From NCBI RefSeq assembly GCF_023516495.1, contig NZ_JAMGBC010000001.1, positions 806,001 through 870,000 on the forward strand: a stretch of 64,000 bases of DNA. The letters are read 5' to 3'. Both the position numbers and the translations under genes were made by a program. Under the pieces are notes generated by a model. The model saw nothing but the letters and a program-made list of their open reading frames with translations. It searched no databases and was not told the origin of the DNA. Shown in pieces: positions 36,215-46,267 of the stretch (its first letter is position 1; the number at the start of each line of letters is the position of its first letter). Source of the stretch: Sphingomonas anseongensis (GTDB taxonomy: Bacteria > Pseudomonadota > Alphaproteobacteria > Sphingomonadales > Sphingomonadaceae).

Positions 36215-38605
36215 TTATTTGGCGGCGATGGCGCGCCGGGCGGCCTCCGCAAGCTCCTGAACCGAGAAGGGTTTCGGGAGGAACGCGACATTGTCGAGGT
36301 CGATCGACTTGCGCAATTGTTCTTCCGCATAGCCAGACATGAACAGGATCGGCAGGTCGGGCCTCGATTTGCGCGCTTCGCGGACCATCGTCGGCCCATC
36401 CATCGCGGGCATCACGACATCGCTGATCAGCAGGGCGATCTCCTCGCCCTTGCCGAGGATGTCGAGCGCCTCTTCACCGTTGGTGGCGGTGAGAACCGAA
36501 TAACCGTGGCGGGTCAGGGCGCGCTCCGCGACCGCACGCACCATCGGCTCGTCTTCGACCAGCAGGACCGTGCCGGTGCCCCAAAGCTCGGCCTCCTTGA
36601 CCTTCGCCGTTACCCCGGCCTTTCCGACTTCCGGTTCGGCGCGGTGCACCGGCAGGTAGATGACGAAGCGGGTCCCTTCACCGACCTTCGAATCCGCGAA
36701 AATGAAGCCGCCCGATTGCTTGACGATACCGTAGACGGTGGAAAGGCCGAGACCGGTCCCCTTTCCCACCTCCTTGGTGGTGAAGAACGGCTCGAAGATC
36801 TTGCCGAGCACGCTCGGCGCTATGCCGCAGCCGGTGTCGGTGACCGAGATCGCGGCATAGTCGGCGATCGGAAGGATGTCGGAGCCGAGTTCGGCCACCT
36901 GGTCCGCCCTGACGGCATAGGTCTGGATCGTCAGTGTTCCCCCTCCCGTCGCGGCCATGGCATCGCGTGCGTTGACCGCCAGATTGACGATCACCTGCTC
37001 GAGCTGGCCCGGGTCGGCGCGGACGGAGCCCAAGTTGCGGCCGTGCTTGACGACCAGCTTCACGGTCTCGCCGAGCAGGCGCTTGAGCAGGTGCGAGACC
37101 TCGGCGACGACGTCGGTCAGCTGCAGCACCTGCGGCCGCAACGTCTGCTGGCGCGAGAATGCCAGAAGCTGGCGAGTAAGGCCTGCGGCGCGGTTGGAGT
37201 TCGACTTGATCTGCTGGATGTCGTCGTAATCGCTGTCGCCCGGCGTGTGCCGCATCAGCATCAGGTCGCAATGGCCGATGATCGCGGTGAGGATGTTGTT
37301 GAAGTCGTGCGCGACGCCGCCCGCCAGCTGGCCTACGGCCTGCATCTTGGTCGCCTGCGCGATCTGGCGCTTGAGCTTCGCCTCCTCGCTATTGTCCTTG
37401 AGCAGGAGCAGCACCGAGGCATCGCCGAGGCCGCGAAGGCCGGCGACCGTCAGCGCGACGGGCTCCTTGGGGTTGCGCGCGAGCCGGACGGCGAGATCGC
37501 CCGACATCGCCGGTCCCCGGGTGTGCCGGCGAACCGCGTCGGCGACTGCAGCCTTGTCTTCCTTGACCAGCAGGTCACCAGGGTAGACCGGCTTGGTGTT
37601 CTTGATCCCCGCAGCCTGCCTGAAGGCGTCGTTCATCGTCAGGAAGCGCCCGTCGCGGTCGACCAGCGCGAGGCCGATCGGAAGGATGTCGATCATCGCC
37701 TGCAGATATTGCGAGCTTGAAACCGGCAGCGTGTCGGGGCTGTCGAACAGGTAGAAATTGGCGAGATCGGCCGGAGCCGGCGGATCGAGCGGGATGTGCA
37801 CCGCACGGAGGGCTCGCGCTAGATCGCCTTCGGCAACGAGGCGGAACTGGCCCTCTTCCTCTTCACCCTGGACGAGGTCGGGCAGCCGCGGCGACCCCTG
37901 GCGATCAAACCCGGTAAGGGCACGCGCTTCGAACAAGGCGTTCCAAGAGAGAAGCTTCCCTTCGCCGTCGACCACAGCAGCAAGCACGCCTGCACGCCCC
38001 AGCAGCTCGCCGGCCTTTCCTCTGAGGCGGTTCACGGCCACTGCAACCGGATCGCTCGGAACGGGCTTGAGGAATCTCCACAGCAGAAGGTCGCTGCGCG
38101 CGCCCACCCGCTCGACTTCGAGCGCGAAGGCGCCCGCCTCGGTCTCGATTCCGGCCGCGCACCCTCCACCGTCACGCCACGCCATCGTCCGGGCAGTCGA
38201 AAGAGCCTGCGCCGAATCGCTGTCGGCGGGAAGCTTGTCCGGCGGCCGGGCATTGAAGCGGTCGCGATAGCTGCTGTTGGCCGACAGGAGCTTACCTTCC
38301 TGGTCGGTCAACGCCGCGGCGTCACCGGTCAGCGAGAGCATCGATCCGACAAGCGAATAGTCGGGTGCGGCGATGAGACTGTCGACGTCGATCGCCTCAC
38401 CCGCCGGCCGCCGCCTGAGCACTGCTGCAGCCGGAAGCGCGATCGCGCAAATCGCGAGGAACAGGATCGCCGCGGTATGAGCGCCGGCGATCCACAGAAG
38501 CCCCGCCCCGGTCAGCGCGGAGGCGACGGCAATCGCGGGCATCAGCCAGCGCGACGTGCCGTCAACCGGCCGCGAGTCCAGGAGCGGGAGCTCCTGCTGC
38601 AGCAT
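36215..38605 (-). CDS. cckA: Hybrid histidine kinase CckA
   Basis: Membrane-bound bifunctional kinase/phosphatase that drives the CckA-ChpT-CtrA cell-cycle relay. 796 aa: two N-terminal transmembrane helices (about 20-62), PAS-like segments (near 95-160 and 300-400), HisKA with phospho-His about residue 434 in GGVAHDFNNILTAIIGH, HATPase (NLAVNARDAM, DTGCGIAPSVLGKIFEPFFT, GTGLGLSTVYGIV), and a C-terminal receiver with Asp in LLISDVVMPAMDGP. The HDFNN motif and layout are CckA hallmarks. Starts 12 bases after the M13 peptidase gene. Confidence 0.93.
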   Translation of the reverse strand: MLQQELPLLDSRPVDGTSRWLMPAIAVASALTGAGLLWIAGAHTAAILFLAICAIALPAAAVLRRRPAGEAIDVDSLIAAPDYSLVGSMLSLTGDAAALTDQEGKLLSANSSYRDRFNARPPDKLPADSDSAQALSTARTMAWRDGGGCAAGIETEAGAFALEVERVGARSDLLLWRFLKPVPSDPVAVAVNRLRGKAGELLGRAGVLAAVVDGEGKLLSWNALFEARALTGFDRQGSPRLPDLVQGEEEEGQFRLVAEGDLARALRAVHIPLDPPAPADLANFYLFDSPDTLPVSSSQYLQAMIDILPIGLALVDRDGRFLTMNDAFRQAAGIKNTKPVYPGDLLVKEDKAAVADAVRRHTRGPAMSGDLAVRLARNPKEPVALTVAGLRGLGDASVLLLLKDNSEEAKLKRQIAQATKMQAVGQLAGGVAHDFNNILTAIIGHCDLMLMRHTPGDSDYDDIQQIKSNSNRAAGLTRQLLAFSRQQTLRPQVLQLTDVVAEVSHLLKRLLGETVKLVVKHGRNLGSVRADPGQLEQVIVNLAVNARDAMAATGGGTLTIQTYAVRADQVAELGSDILPIADYAAISVTDTGCGIAPSVLGKIFEPFFTTKEVGKGTGLGLSTVYGIVKQSGGFIFADSKVGEGTRFVIYLPVHRAEPEVGKAGVTAKVKEAELWGTGTVLLVEDEPMVRAVAERALTRHGYSVLTATNGEEALDILGKGEEIALLISDVVMPAMDGPTMVREARKSRPDLPILFMSGYAEEQLRKSIDLDNVAFLPKPFSVQELAEAARRAIAAK

Positions 38606-38617
38606 CAGGCTATGACC

Positions 38618-40684
38618 TTACCAGATGCGGACCCGGTCTGCGGGAGCGAGGTAGAGCGTCTGTCCGGGCTGCACATTGAACGCGTCGTACCACGGATCCA
38701 TGTTGCGGACGACGTCGGTGCGAACCGGGCACGGCGAATGGGGATCGGTCAGCAGCTGCTGGCGAAGCGCCTGCTCACGCGATTTGCAACGCCACACCTG
38801 GGCCCAGCCCAGGTAGAAGCGCTGATCGGCGGTCGTTCCGTCGATGACCGGCGGCGGCGCTCCGTTCAGCGACGCGATATAGGCGTCGTGAGCGACGGTC
38901 AGGCCCGCGAGGTCGGCGACGTTCTCGCCCATCGTCAGCTTGCCGTTGACGTGCATTCCCGGGAGCGGCTCGTAGGCGTTGATCTGCGCCTCATATTTGT
39001 CGAGGCGCGACGTGAAGGCCTTAGTGTCGCCCGGAGTCCACCAGTCGATCAGCTTGCCGGTCGAATCGTACTTGGCGCCCTGGTCGTCGAAGTGGTGGCT
39101 CAGCTCATGCCCGATGACCGCTCCGATGCCGCCGTAATTGATGGCCGGGTCGGCGTTCGGATCGAAGAACGGCGGCTGGAGGATCGCGGCCGGGAACACG
39201 ATCTCGACCATGGTCGGGTTGGCGTAGGCGTTGATCGTCATCGGGGTCATTCCCCATTCCCAGCGCTGGATCGGGCCGCCGAGCTTCGAAAGCTCGTACG
39301 CGTGCTCGAACCGGTTCGCCCGCATGGCATTGCCGAGCAGGTCGTTGGCGTCGATGGTCAACCCGGTCATGTCGCGCCACTGGCTCGGATAGCCGATCTT
39401 CGGCGTGAAGGCCGCGAGCTTCGCATGCGCCTTCGCCCGGGTCTCCGGAGTCATCCACTCAAGCTTGTCGATCCGGCGGTTCATTGCGCCGATGATGTTT
39501 TTGACCAGCTCGTCAGCGGCAGCCTTGGTTTCCGGCGGGAAATATTGGGCGACGTAGAGCTTGCTCACGTCATCGCCGAGCGCGCCAACCGTGAAGTTCA
39601 CTGCCCGCTTCCACCTAGGCTCCTGCTGGGGAACGCCTGACAGGACGGTGCCGTAGAAGCTGAACCGCTCATCATCGAACGCCTTCGGCAGGTAGGAGGC
39701 GTAACTGTCGATCGAACGGACAAGCAGCTGGTCCTTGAGAACCGACAGCGGCGCCTTACGGATCGCAGCAGCTTCGCCGGTGAAGGCCGTCGGCTGCGCG
39801 ACGAGGACGTCGTTCACGTTGGCTCCGACGCCGTGCACCAGCGCCGCGAAGTCGAACCCGGGGGCGCGCTTCGCAAGCTCGGCCAGAGTCATCTTGTTGT
39901 ACGTCTTGTTGGCGTCGCGGCTCTCGGTCCGCGTCCAGTGCGCCTTCGCGATGCTCGTCTCGAGGTCGAGGATCGCCTTGGCGCGCGCCGCCGCGTTCGC
40001 TTCGCCCGCAAGCGTCAGCACGTTCGTCAGGTGCTGGAGGTACTTGGCCTTGGTGTCGACCTGCTTGGGATCGGTGGACAAATAATAGTCACGATCCGGC
40101 ATCCCGATGCCGCCCTGGATCATCCCCAGGATGTACTGGTTCGGGTCCTTGTCGTCCTGGCCGACATACATGCGGAACGGAGACGACACGCCAATCTCGT
40201 CACCCTTGGCGTAAAGTTCGGCAAGACCGGCCTTGCTCTTCAGGCCGCGAACTTCGTCCAGCCATGGCTGGATCGGGGCGAGGCCCTTCGCCTCGACCGC
40301 GGCCTCGTTCATGAAGCTGGCATAGGCGGCGCCGATCTTGCTGTTCGGATCCTTCGCCTGCTCCTCGATGATCTTGCGAGTGCGCTCCTTCGACAGATCG
40401 TCGAGCACATTGAACATGCCGTAGCGCGACTTGTCCGCCGGGATCTCCGTCGTCTTGTCCCAGGTGCCGTTCGCATATCGGAAGAAGTCGTTTCCGGGCA
40501 CGGCGGTCGTGTCTGCCCCCGCGGTATCGAACCCGAAGGTTCCGTAGGTCGGCTTGGGTGCAGGTGGCGGAGGGGCTGCTTCAGGGACGGCAGCCGCCTC
40601 GGGCGGCGGCGGCATGTCGGCGGAATTGGTGGCGCAGCCCGCCAGGATCGTGGTGGCCGCAAGGATGACGAAAATCGAACGCAT
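38618..40684 (-). CDS. M13-family metallopeptidase lipoprotein (neprilysin/PepO-like)
   Basis: A 688-aa zinc peptidase. The N-terminus FVILAATTILAGC is a lipobox signal, so the enzyme is membrane-anchored and faces the periplasm. A Pro/Ala-rich linker follows, then the M13 N-domain (GNDFFRYANGTWDKTTEIPA) and the catalytic domain with VIGHELSHHFDDQG (zinc HExxH) and GENVADLAG (third ligand Glu). The C-terminus VRIW is typical of the family. A promoter is visible at 40715-40744. Confidence 0.94.
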   Translation of the reverse strand: MRSIFVILAATTILAGCATNSADMPPPPEAAAVPEAAPPPPAPKPTYGTFGFDTAGADTTAVPGNDFFRYANGTWDKTTEIPADKSRYGMFNVLDDLSKERTRKIIEEQAKDPNSKIGAAYASFMNEAAVEAKGLAPIQPWLDEVRGLKSKAGLAELYAKGDEIGVSSPFRMYVGQDDKDPNQYILGMIQGGIGMPDRDYYLSTDPKQVDTKAKYLQHLTNVLTLAGEANAAARAKAILDLETSIAKAHWTRTESRDANKTYNKMTLAELAKRAPGFDFAALVHGVGANVNDVLVAQPTAFTGEAAAIRKAPLSVLKDQLLVRSIDSYASYLPKAFDDERFSFYGTVLSGVPQQEPRWKRAVNFTVGALGDDVSKLYVAQYFPPETKAAADELVKNIIGAMNRRIDKLEWMTPETRAKAHAKLAAFTPKIGYPSQWRDMTGLTIDANDLLGNAMRANRFEHAYELSKLGGPIQRWEWGMTPMTINAYANPTMVEIVFPAAILQPPFFDPNADPAINYGGIGAVIGHELSHHFDDQGAKYDSTGKLIDWWTPGDTKAFTSRLDKYEAQINAYEPLPGMHVNGKLTMGENVADLAGLTVAHDAYIASLNGAPPPVIDGTTADQRFYLGWAQVWRCKSREQALRQQLLTDPHSPCPVRTDVVRNMDPWYDAFNVQPGQTLYLAPADRVRIW

Positions 40685-40714
40685 GGTTGGTACCTCTCCC
40701 CACAAGATTCACTT

Positions 40715-40744
40715 TCTATAGGATTGGCGCACGAATGCCGTCAA
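40715..40744 (-). promoter_or_regulatory. Promoter of the M13 peptidase gene (possibly also cckA)
   Basis: Minus strand TTGACG (40744-40739), 18-base spacer, TATAGA (40720-40715). Both hexamers are near consensus, and the predicted start lies about 25 bases upstream of the ATG at 40684. cckA follows the peptidase gene by 12 bases and may share this transcript. Confidence 0.6.
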
Positions 40745-40786
40745 AGCCGCTTGTAGAAACCAGACGCCCGCCGACAGAAGGACCTT

Positions 40787-41809
40787 ATGGCCGAGCCCTC
40801 CCTACAGGATGTCCTATCCAGCCCTGAGTGGATCCCGCACACGTTCGATGCGCAGGGCGCGAACCTGACCTTCGTCCACGTTCCGCGCGAGGCGCGTTCT
40901 GACCTGATGTTCCTGTCGGACGAGCATTTTGCGGGCAATTATCCGAGGGTCGCTTTCCCCGCCGATAAGGTGGCGGCGCAGGTGGCGGCAGTGGATCGCG
41001 CCCCCATCCATTTCATCTTCCACACGTCCTATTGCTGCTCGACGCTCCTGGCGAAGGCGCTGGACGTGCCGGGCACAGCGACCATCCTCAAGGAGCCGGA
41101 CGTTCTCATCAACCTCGCGAACCGGGTGATCCGAAGCTACGATCCCGGCAACAGGCAACGAGTAGAGCTCGTGCTCAAGCTCCTTGAGCGGCCGTTCGCG
41201 CCAGGCGAGGCGGTGATCGTCAAGCCGACCAACTTCGCCAACCGGCTCGTGGACGTCGTCCTCGCGCAGCGCCCTGCCTCACGCGCCGTCCTGCTCTATT
41301 CCGACGTCGAGACCTTCCTTCGCTCGCTTCTCAAGCGTGGCATGTTCGGGCGTATCTTCGGGCGGCGGCTGTTCACGCAGCTGAGCGGCTGGAGCCCGAT
41401 CGAGTTCGGATACGGTCCGGACGAGCTTCTCCAGCAGACCGACGTCCAGATCGCCGCGCTCGCCTGGCTGATGCAGATTGCGCATTTCGACGCGATCGCT
41501 CGAGCCTTCGGGCCGGATCGGGTGACGGTGATCGATTCCGTCGAGCTTCTCGCCCGGTCGGAAGCGGTGCTGGGCAAGGTGCAGTCGTTCTTCGGCCTTG
41601 GCCTGGGCGGCGACGCAGTTGCCGCGATCGCCTCCGGCCCCGTCTTCTCCAGGCACAGCAAGTTTGCCGACCGCGATTATGACGCCGCTTCACGGGCCGA
41701 GGAGCATGAGGCTGCAAGCAAGGTCCACTCGGAGGAGCTGGGAATGGTCGCTCAGTGGATCGAAGCGGTGGCAGCCCAGATCGGGGCTCCGCTGCGGCCG
41801 GGCCTATGA
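40787..41809 (+). CDS. Sulfotransferase-like P-loop protein of unknown function
   Basis: A 340-aa soluble protein. FIFHTSYCCSTLLAKALD near residue 75 resembles the PAPS-binding 5' loop of sulfotransferases (R/T-S-G-S/C-T-L-L), with GPVFSRHSK later on at a position that could serve the 3' phosphate site. KEPDVLINLANR and VIVKPTNFANRL are further conserved-looking stretches. The double Cys in the loop is unusual. No other sulfation gene is nearby, so the activity is uncertain. Confidence 0.6.
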   Translation: MAEPSLQDVLSSPEWIPHTFDAQGANLTFVHVPREARSDLMFLSDEHFAGNYPRVAFPADKVAAQVAAVDRAPIHFIFHTSYCCSTLLAKALDVPGTATILKEPDVLINLANRVIRSYDPGNRQRVELVLKLLERPFAPGEAVIVKPTNFANRLVDVVLAQRPASRAVLLYSDVETFLRSLLKRGMFGRIFGRRLFTQLSGWSPIEFGYGPDELLQQTDVQIAALAWLMQIAHFDAIARAFGPDRVTVIDSVELLARSEAVLGKVQSFFGLGLGGDAVAAIASGPVFSRHSKFADRDYDAASRAEEHEAASKVHSEELGMVAQWIEAVAAQIGAPLRPGL

Positions 41810-42364
41810 CCGGCTAAGACGCGCTTTGCGGCGGCGACGAATCTTGTTCGCAAGCCAAAAGCGCCAGCCGATCGCCGTCAACCCATAGCCGACCAGCGCC
41901 GCGGTAATGGCCAGCGTGAGGATTCCGAGCGCGATCGGCCCGGACGCTTCGTGGATCCAGAACAGAAACTTGCTGAACTCGCCCGACACATGCGCCGCGG
42001 CAGCAGGGTTGGTGACCGCCGCGTCTGCGCGCAGCTCCCACATCCCGGTACGATAGGCGACGTAATATACGGCCGGGATCGTCAGCGGATTTACCAGCAA
42101 GGTGAAGGCTGCCGCGACCGCGACGTTGGCCCGGAGCGGGATAGCGAGGAGCGCCGCTAGCGCGGTGTGCATGAACGGGATGATGATCCCGACCCCAAGG
42201 CCGAGCGCGACTCCACGTGGCACTGACCGCCGATGCATCCGCCACAGCTCGGACTTCGAAAGGTGATGGGCGAACGGGCGCAGCAGCCGGTTCTCGTGCA
42301 CCGTGTGACGAGTGGGAATGTGGCGCGTGATCCAGCCGAAGCGGTGAGCCACGACGTCAGGCAT
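41804..42364 (-). CDS. DUF2062 membrane protein
   Basis: A 186-aa protein with three hydrophobic segments. The DUF2062 pattern is seen: [39 protein letters not shown], and a last helix [20 protein letters not shown] before an Arg-rich end. Function unknown. ATG 42364 lies within the smpB end (8-base overlap), so it is translationally coupled to smpB. Confidence 0.85.
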   Translation of the reverse strand: MPDVVAHRFGWITRHIPTRHTVHENRLLRPFAHHLSKSELWRMHRRSVPRGVALGLGVGIIIPFMHTALAALLAIPLRANVAVAAAFTLLVNPLTIPAVYYVAYRTGMWELRADAAVTNPAAAAHVSGEFSKFLFWIHEASGPIALGILTLAITAALVGYGLTAIGWRFWLANKIRRRRKARLSRS

Positions 42365-42839
42365 TTCGGCGGAGCAGACGCTGCTGCTCCCTCTTCCAGT
42401 CACGCTCTTTCACGGTCTCGCGCTTGTCGTGCACTTTCTTGCCCCGGGCCAGCGCTAGCTCCACCTTTGCTCGCCCGCGGCCGTTAAAATAAATTGAAAG
42501 CGGCACGAGGGTTAGGCCCTGCCGGGTGATGGCGCCATTCAATTTCGCGATTTCGCGCCTGGCGAGCAAGAGCTTGCGCTGCCGCCGCGGCTGGTGGTTG
42601 AGCCGGTTGCCGTGGCTGTATTCCGGGATGTGGCTGTTGATCAGCCAGATCTCGTCGCCGTCGACGGTGGCGTAGCTCTCGGCAATCGAACCCTCCCCGT
42701 GGCGGAGAGACTTCACCTCGGTTCCGGTCAGCGCGATTCCCGCCTCGAACTTGTCCTCGATGAAATAATCGAAGCGCGCGCGCCTGTTCTCGGCGACGAC
42801 CTTCTGCTTGTCGAACGGTGGCGGGAGCGGCTTGGCCAT
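42357..42839 (-). CDS. smpB: SsrA-binding protein SmpB
   Basis: Partner of tmRNA in rescuing stalled ribosomes. 160 aa from ATG 42839: [56 protein letters not shown], and the basic C-terminal tail [20 protein letters not shown]. It begins 5 bases after the dapA stop, a common dapA-smpB order in alphaproteobacteria. Confidence 0.97.
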   Translation of the reverse strand: MAKPLPPPFDKQKVVAENRRARFDYFIEDKFEAGIALTGTEVKSLRHGEGSIAESYATVDGDEIWLINSHIPEYSHGNRLNHQPRRQRKLLLARREIAKLNGAITRQGLTLVPLSIYFNGRGRAKVELALARGKKVHDKRETVKERDWKREQQRLLRRNA

Positions 42840-42844
42840 GAGGC

Positions 42845-43720
42845 TTAGATAAGGCCTGCATGCTCCAATGCAGCATCCACGGCCCGTTTTGATGCTTCTG
42901 AAGCCTCGACGAGGGGAAGCCTTAGCTCGACCGGAAAGCCCGGCCGGACACGGGACAGCGCATATTTGGTGGGTGCAGGGGAAGCGTCGGTGAAAAGGGC
43001 TGCGTGAAGCGGATATAGCCGGTCCTGAAGTTCCAGGGCAAGCAGCCACTGGTTATTCGTCATCGCCTTCTGGAACTCTGAACAGAGCTTCGGCGCAACA
43101 TTGGCAGTGACCGAGATGCAGCCACGACCTCCCATGGCATTGAATCCCAGAGCCATGTCGTCATTGCCCGATAGCTGACAGAAGTCTTTGCCGCAGGCGA
43201 TCCTCTGGGCGGACACGCGGGCCAGATTTCCGGTCGCGTCCTTCACCGCGACGATCTTCGGGTGTTTCGCGATTTCGCCCAGTGTCTCGACCGAAATGTC
43301 GGCCACGGTCCGCGACGGAACGTTGTAGACCACGACCGGAACTGGCGAGGCGTCTGCGATTGCGGTGAAATGCGCAGCCAACCCCGCCTGACTCGGCTTG
43401 TTGTAATAAGGAACTACGGCAAGAACGGCGTCGGCACCGAGGTCAGCGGCGGCGCGAGTGCGCTCGATCGACGCCTGCGTATTGTAGGTCCCCGTCCCCG
43501 CGATGACCGGAACGCGGCCGTTCGCCACGCGGACTACCGTCGCGATCACCTTGCGGTGCTCGTCGGCATTCAAGGTCGCGACTTCGCCAGTCGTTCCACA
43601 CGGAACGAGGCCGTTCGAACCCTGCTCGATCTGCCAGTCGACGAACGCGGAAAGTGAGTCTTCGTCGACACACTGGTCTGAAAACGGGGTGACCAGCGCT
43701 GGTATGGAGCCAAAAAACAT
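42845..43720 (-). CDS. dapA: 4-hydroxy-tetrahydrodipicolinate synthase DapA
   Basis: First committed step to lysine and diaminopimelate. 291 aa from ATG 43720 (AAGGA upstream; a GTG at 43735 overlaps that site). The catalytic Tyr is in [10 protein letters not shown], the Schiff-base Lys in [14 protein letters not shown], and the substrate loop is [12 protein letters not shown]. Followed closely by smpB. Confidence 0.96.
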   Translation of the reverse strand: MFFGSIPALVTPFSDQCVDEDSLSAFVDWQIEQGSNGLVPCGTTGEVATLNADEHRKVIATVVRVANGRVPVIAGTGTYNTQASIERTRAAADLGADAVLAVVPYYNKPSQAGLAAHFTAIADASPVPVVVYNVPSRTVADISVETLGEIAKHPKIVAVKDATGNLARVSAQRIACGKDFCQLSGNDDMALGFNAMGGRGCISVTANVAPKLCSEFQKAMTNNQWLLALELQDRLYPLHAALFTDASPAPTKYALSRVRPGFPVELRLPLVEASEASKRAVDAALEHAGLI

Positions 43721-43800
43721 GGCTTTTTCCTTCACTTGGGTAGCGGGCGGGGGCTAGAGTCCGTCGGTATTCAGGGTCTGATAAGGAGCGGGGGGACATA

Positions 43801-45768
43801 ATGTCCAGCATGGGCAGAGCGGCATTCATCCTTCCAATCCTGTTGGCGTGTTCGGCTTCGGCCTCCGCGCAAATTCCTTCCACGGTCCTGACCGACATCG
43901 CGTCGGCAGCCGCGGCGGTAGGCGGCAACGTCAACTCGTCGATCGGCGAGTGGCGGCGGCTCCGCCAGGGCGGCAACCTCAGCTTCGCCAATTATGCCCA
44001 CTTCTTGAACTATAACGACGGCTGGCCGGGCGAGGCGGCTATGCGGACGGCCGCGGAAAAGGCGATGCAGCCCGGCGAGAATGCGTCGCTGGTTCTCGGC
44101 TTCTACCGCCTCGACAAGCCCAAAAGCGGCAACGGCTGGGCCCGCTATTCCGATGCGCTCGCCGCATCGGGACGCGCGGCGGAAGCGCTCGATGCTGCGA
44201 GAAAAGCCTGGGCGTCCGACGATCTCACCACCGTGGACGAGGCGTCGATCCTCGCCCGCTACGGCGCGAGCCTGACTCCGCAGGACCATAATGCGCGGGT
44301 CGATGCCCTGCTGTTCGGCAAGGATCCGACCGATGCTGCCCGGCTTCTGGCGTGGACGTCGACCGATCGGCGCTCGGCCTTCGCTGCCCGGATTGCGATG
44401 CAGCAGCGCGCCGCCGACGCGGAAACGCTCTTCCGGGCCGCGTCCCACCGGATCGGCGCCGATGCCGGGCTGTTGATGGACCGGCTCCGTTATCTGCACG
44501 ACGGGGGCAACGACAATCTCGCCCGTCAGCTCGCGGCCCAGAAGCACCAGTTCACCGAGCGTCCGGCCGATCCCGAGCGCTGGTACGAGATGCTTTTGAT
44601 CCTCGCCAATGGAGCCGCCGACGATCGCCAATGGCATTATGCCTACAACATCGCTCGCCAGCTCGACGACGCCTTCGCTCCGGGAACCGCGATCGCCGAT
44701 CAATCCTATGGCGTCCGCGACGATTACACGAGCCTCGCCTGGCTGGCCGGGCGCGTTGCTCTCGACCGCATCGGCAACCCCGCCAACGCGATCGCGATGT
44801 TCTACCGCTATGCCTATGGCGGCAAGTCGCTGCAGGTCGCGTCGAAGGGCTTCTACTGGGCCGGTCGCGCGGCACTCGCCGCCGGACGGCCCACCGACGC
44901 AAGCGCCTACTTCCAGCGCGCGGCGCTCAATCCTGACCAGTTTTATGGCCAGCTCGCGCTTGAACGTTTGGGCCGCTCGGTGCCGGCCCCGGGCTATCCG
45001 ACAGCGGTTGCTGCAACCGATCCCACGCGCACCAGCTTCGCCCAGAACCGGCTCGTGCAGGCGACGCGTGCGATCACGTATTACGGCAATGCGATGGAGC
45101 AGATGCAGTTCATCCGGGCGCTGTCGGAATCGCTCAAGACCCCGACCGAGCGATCGCTCGCGCTTGAAATGGCGCGCCAGCTCGGCCGTCAGGACCTCGC
45201 GGTCTGGGTAGCCCGGTCCGCTCGAAACGCCGGCGAGTCTTTCTACGTACGCGACGCCTTCCCCACGATCCGCTCGACGCCGCGGTCCTCATGGTCCTTG
45301 GCGAACGGAATTACGCGGCAGGAAAGCTCGTTCGATCGGTTTGCGGTGAGCTATGCTGGAGCCCGCGGAATGATGCAGCTGATGCCGGGCACGGCCCGCG
45401 AGCAGGCAGCCAAGCTCGGCGTCGGCTATGATTCCCGCAGGCTCCAGGAGCAGGATTACAACGTCATGCTCGGCTCCGCCTATTTCCAGCGGATGATGAA
45501 CACCTGGGACGGGAGCGTTCCGCTCGCGGTGGCCAGCTACAACGCCGGGCCTGGCAACGTCCGCAAGTGGATCAACGCTTATGGCGACCCACGCAGCGGG
45601 CGCGTCGACGTGATCAGCTGGATCGAGGCGATCCCGTTCGGCGAAACCAAGGGCTACGTCCAGCGAGTGATCGAAAACAGCGTCGTCTACGACAGCCTCA
45701 ACCCGCAACCCTCCGCCCGCACGGCGCTCCACGTTTCCCGCTATCTCGGCAAGGGCTCTCCCGGCTAA
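43801..45768 (+). CDS. slt: Soluble lytic transglycosylase, Slt70 type
   Basis: A periplasmic enzyme cutting peptidoglycan glycan strands to 1,6-anhydro products. 655 aa with a signal peptide (AAFILPILLACSASASAQ), a long all-helical superhelical domain (about residues 40-490), and a C-terminal catalytic domain with the Glu in GITRQESSFDRFAVSYAGAR, then GMMQLMPGTA, and SYNAGPGNVRKWI. Strong GGGGGG before the ATG. Divergent from dapA by 80 bases; greB follows after 10 bases. Confidence 0.95.
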   Translation: MSSMGRAAFILPILLACSASASAQIPSTVLTDIASAAAAVGGNVNSSIGEWRRLRQGGNLSFANYAHFLNYNDGWPGEAAMRTAAEKAMQPGENASLVLGFYRLDKPKSGNGWARYSDALAASGRAAEALDAARKAWASDDLTTVDEASILARYGASLTPQDHNARVDALLFGKDPTDAARLLAWTSTDRRSAFAARIAMQQRAADAETLFRAASHRIGADAGLLMDRLRYLHDGGNDNLARQLAAQKHQFTERPADPERWYEMLLILANGAADDRQWHYAYNIARQLDDAFAPGTAIADQSYGVRDDYTSLAWLAGRVALDRIGNPANAIAMFYRYAYGGKSLQVASKGFYWAGRAALAAGRPTDASAYFQRAALNPDQFYGQLALERLGRSVPAPGYPTAVAATDPTRTSFAQNRLVQATRAITYYGNAMEQMQFIRALSESLKTPTERSLALEMARQLGRQDLAVWVARSARNAGESFYVRDAFPTIRSTPRSSWSLANGITRQESSFDRFAVSYAGARGMMQLMPGTAREQAAKLGVGYDSRRLQEQDYNVMLGSAYFQRMMNTWDGSVPLAVASYNAGPGNVRKWINAYGDPRSGRVDVISWIEAIPFGETKGYVQRVIENSVVYDSLNPQPSARTALHVSRYLGKGSPG

Positions 45769-45778
45769 GCGCTGGGGC

Positions 45779-46267
45779 ATGAGCGAAACCAAGCCCCGCT
45801 TCATCACGCCCGACGGGCTGAAGCGAATCCGGCAGGAGTATGAGGAGCTGTTCGGCATCGAACGGCCCAAGGTGGTGGAGGTCGTCTCCTGGGCGGCCTC
45901 GCTCGGCGACCGGTCCGAAAATGCCGATTACCTGTACGGGAAGAAACGCCTGCGCGAGATCGACCGGAGGCTTGCCAATCTCGCCAAGATCATGAAGGCG
46001 GCGAAGGTCGTCGATCCCACTGTGCAGACCGACCGCGACCAGGTGCGGTTCGGGGCCACGGTCGAACTCGCCGATGAAGACGACAACCGCCGCACTCTGA
46101 CGATCGTCGGCGATGATGAAACGGATGCGTCCGCGGGAATGATCGGCTGGAGCGCTCCCATTGCTCGGGCCCTCATCGGAGCGAAGGTCGGCGACGAGCG
46201 AATCGTCCGCCTCCCGGCTGGTGAAAAGAGCTACGAGATCATTTCGATCAGCTATCCCAGCGCTTAA
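45779..46267 (+). CDS. greB: Transcription elongation factor GreB
   Basis: Stimulates RNA cleavage in backtracked RNA polymerase. 162 aa: an N-terminal coiled coil with the acidic tip and the GreB-type stretch LGDRSENADYLYGKKRLREI, then an FKBP-like C-terminal domain (GATVELADEDDNRRTLTIVG, SPIARALIGAKVGDE). Its TAA and the convergent stop share TTAA. Confidence 0.94.
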   Translation: MSETKPRFITPDGLKRIRQEYEELFGIERPKVVEVVSWAASLGDRSENADYLYGKKRLREIDRRLANLAKIMKAAKVVDPTVQTDRDQVRFGATVELADEDDNRRTLTIVGDDETDASAGMIGWSAPIARALIGAKVGDERIVRLPAGEKSYEIISISYPSA

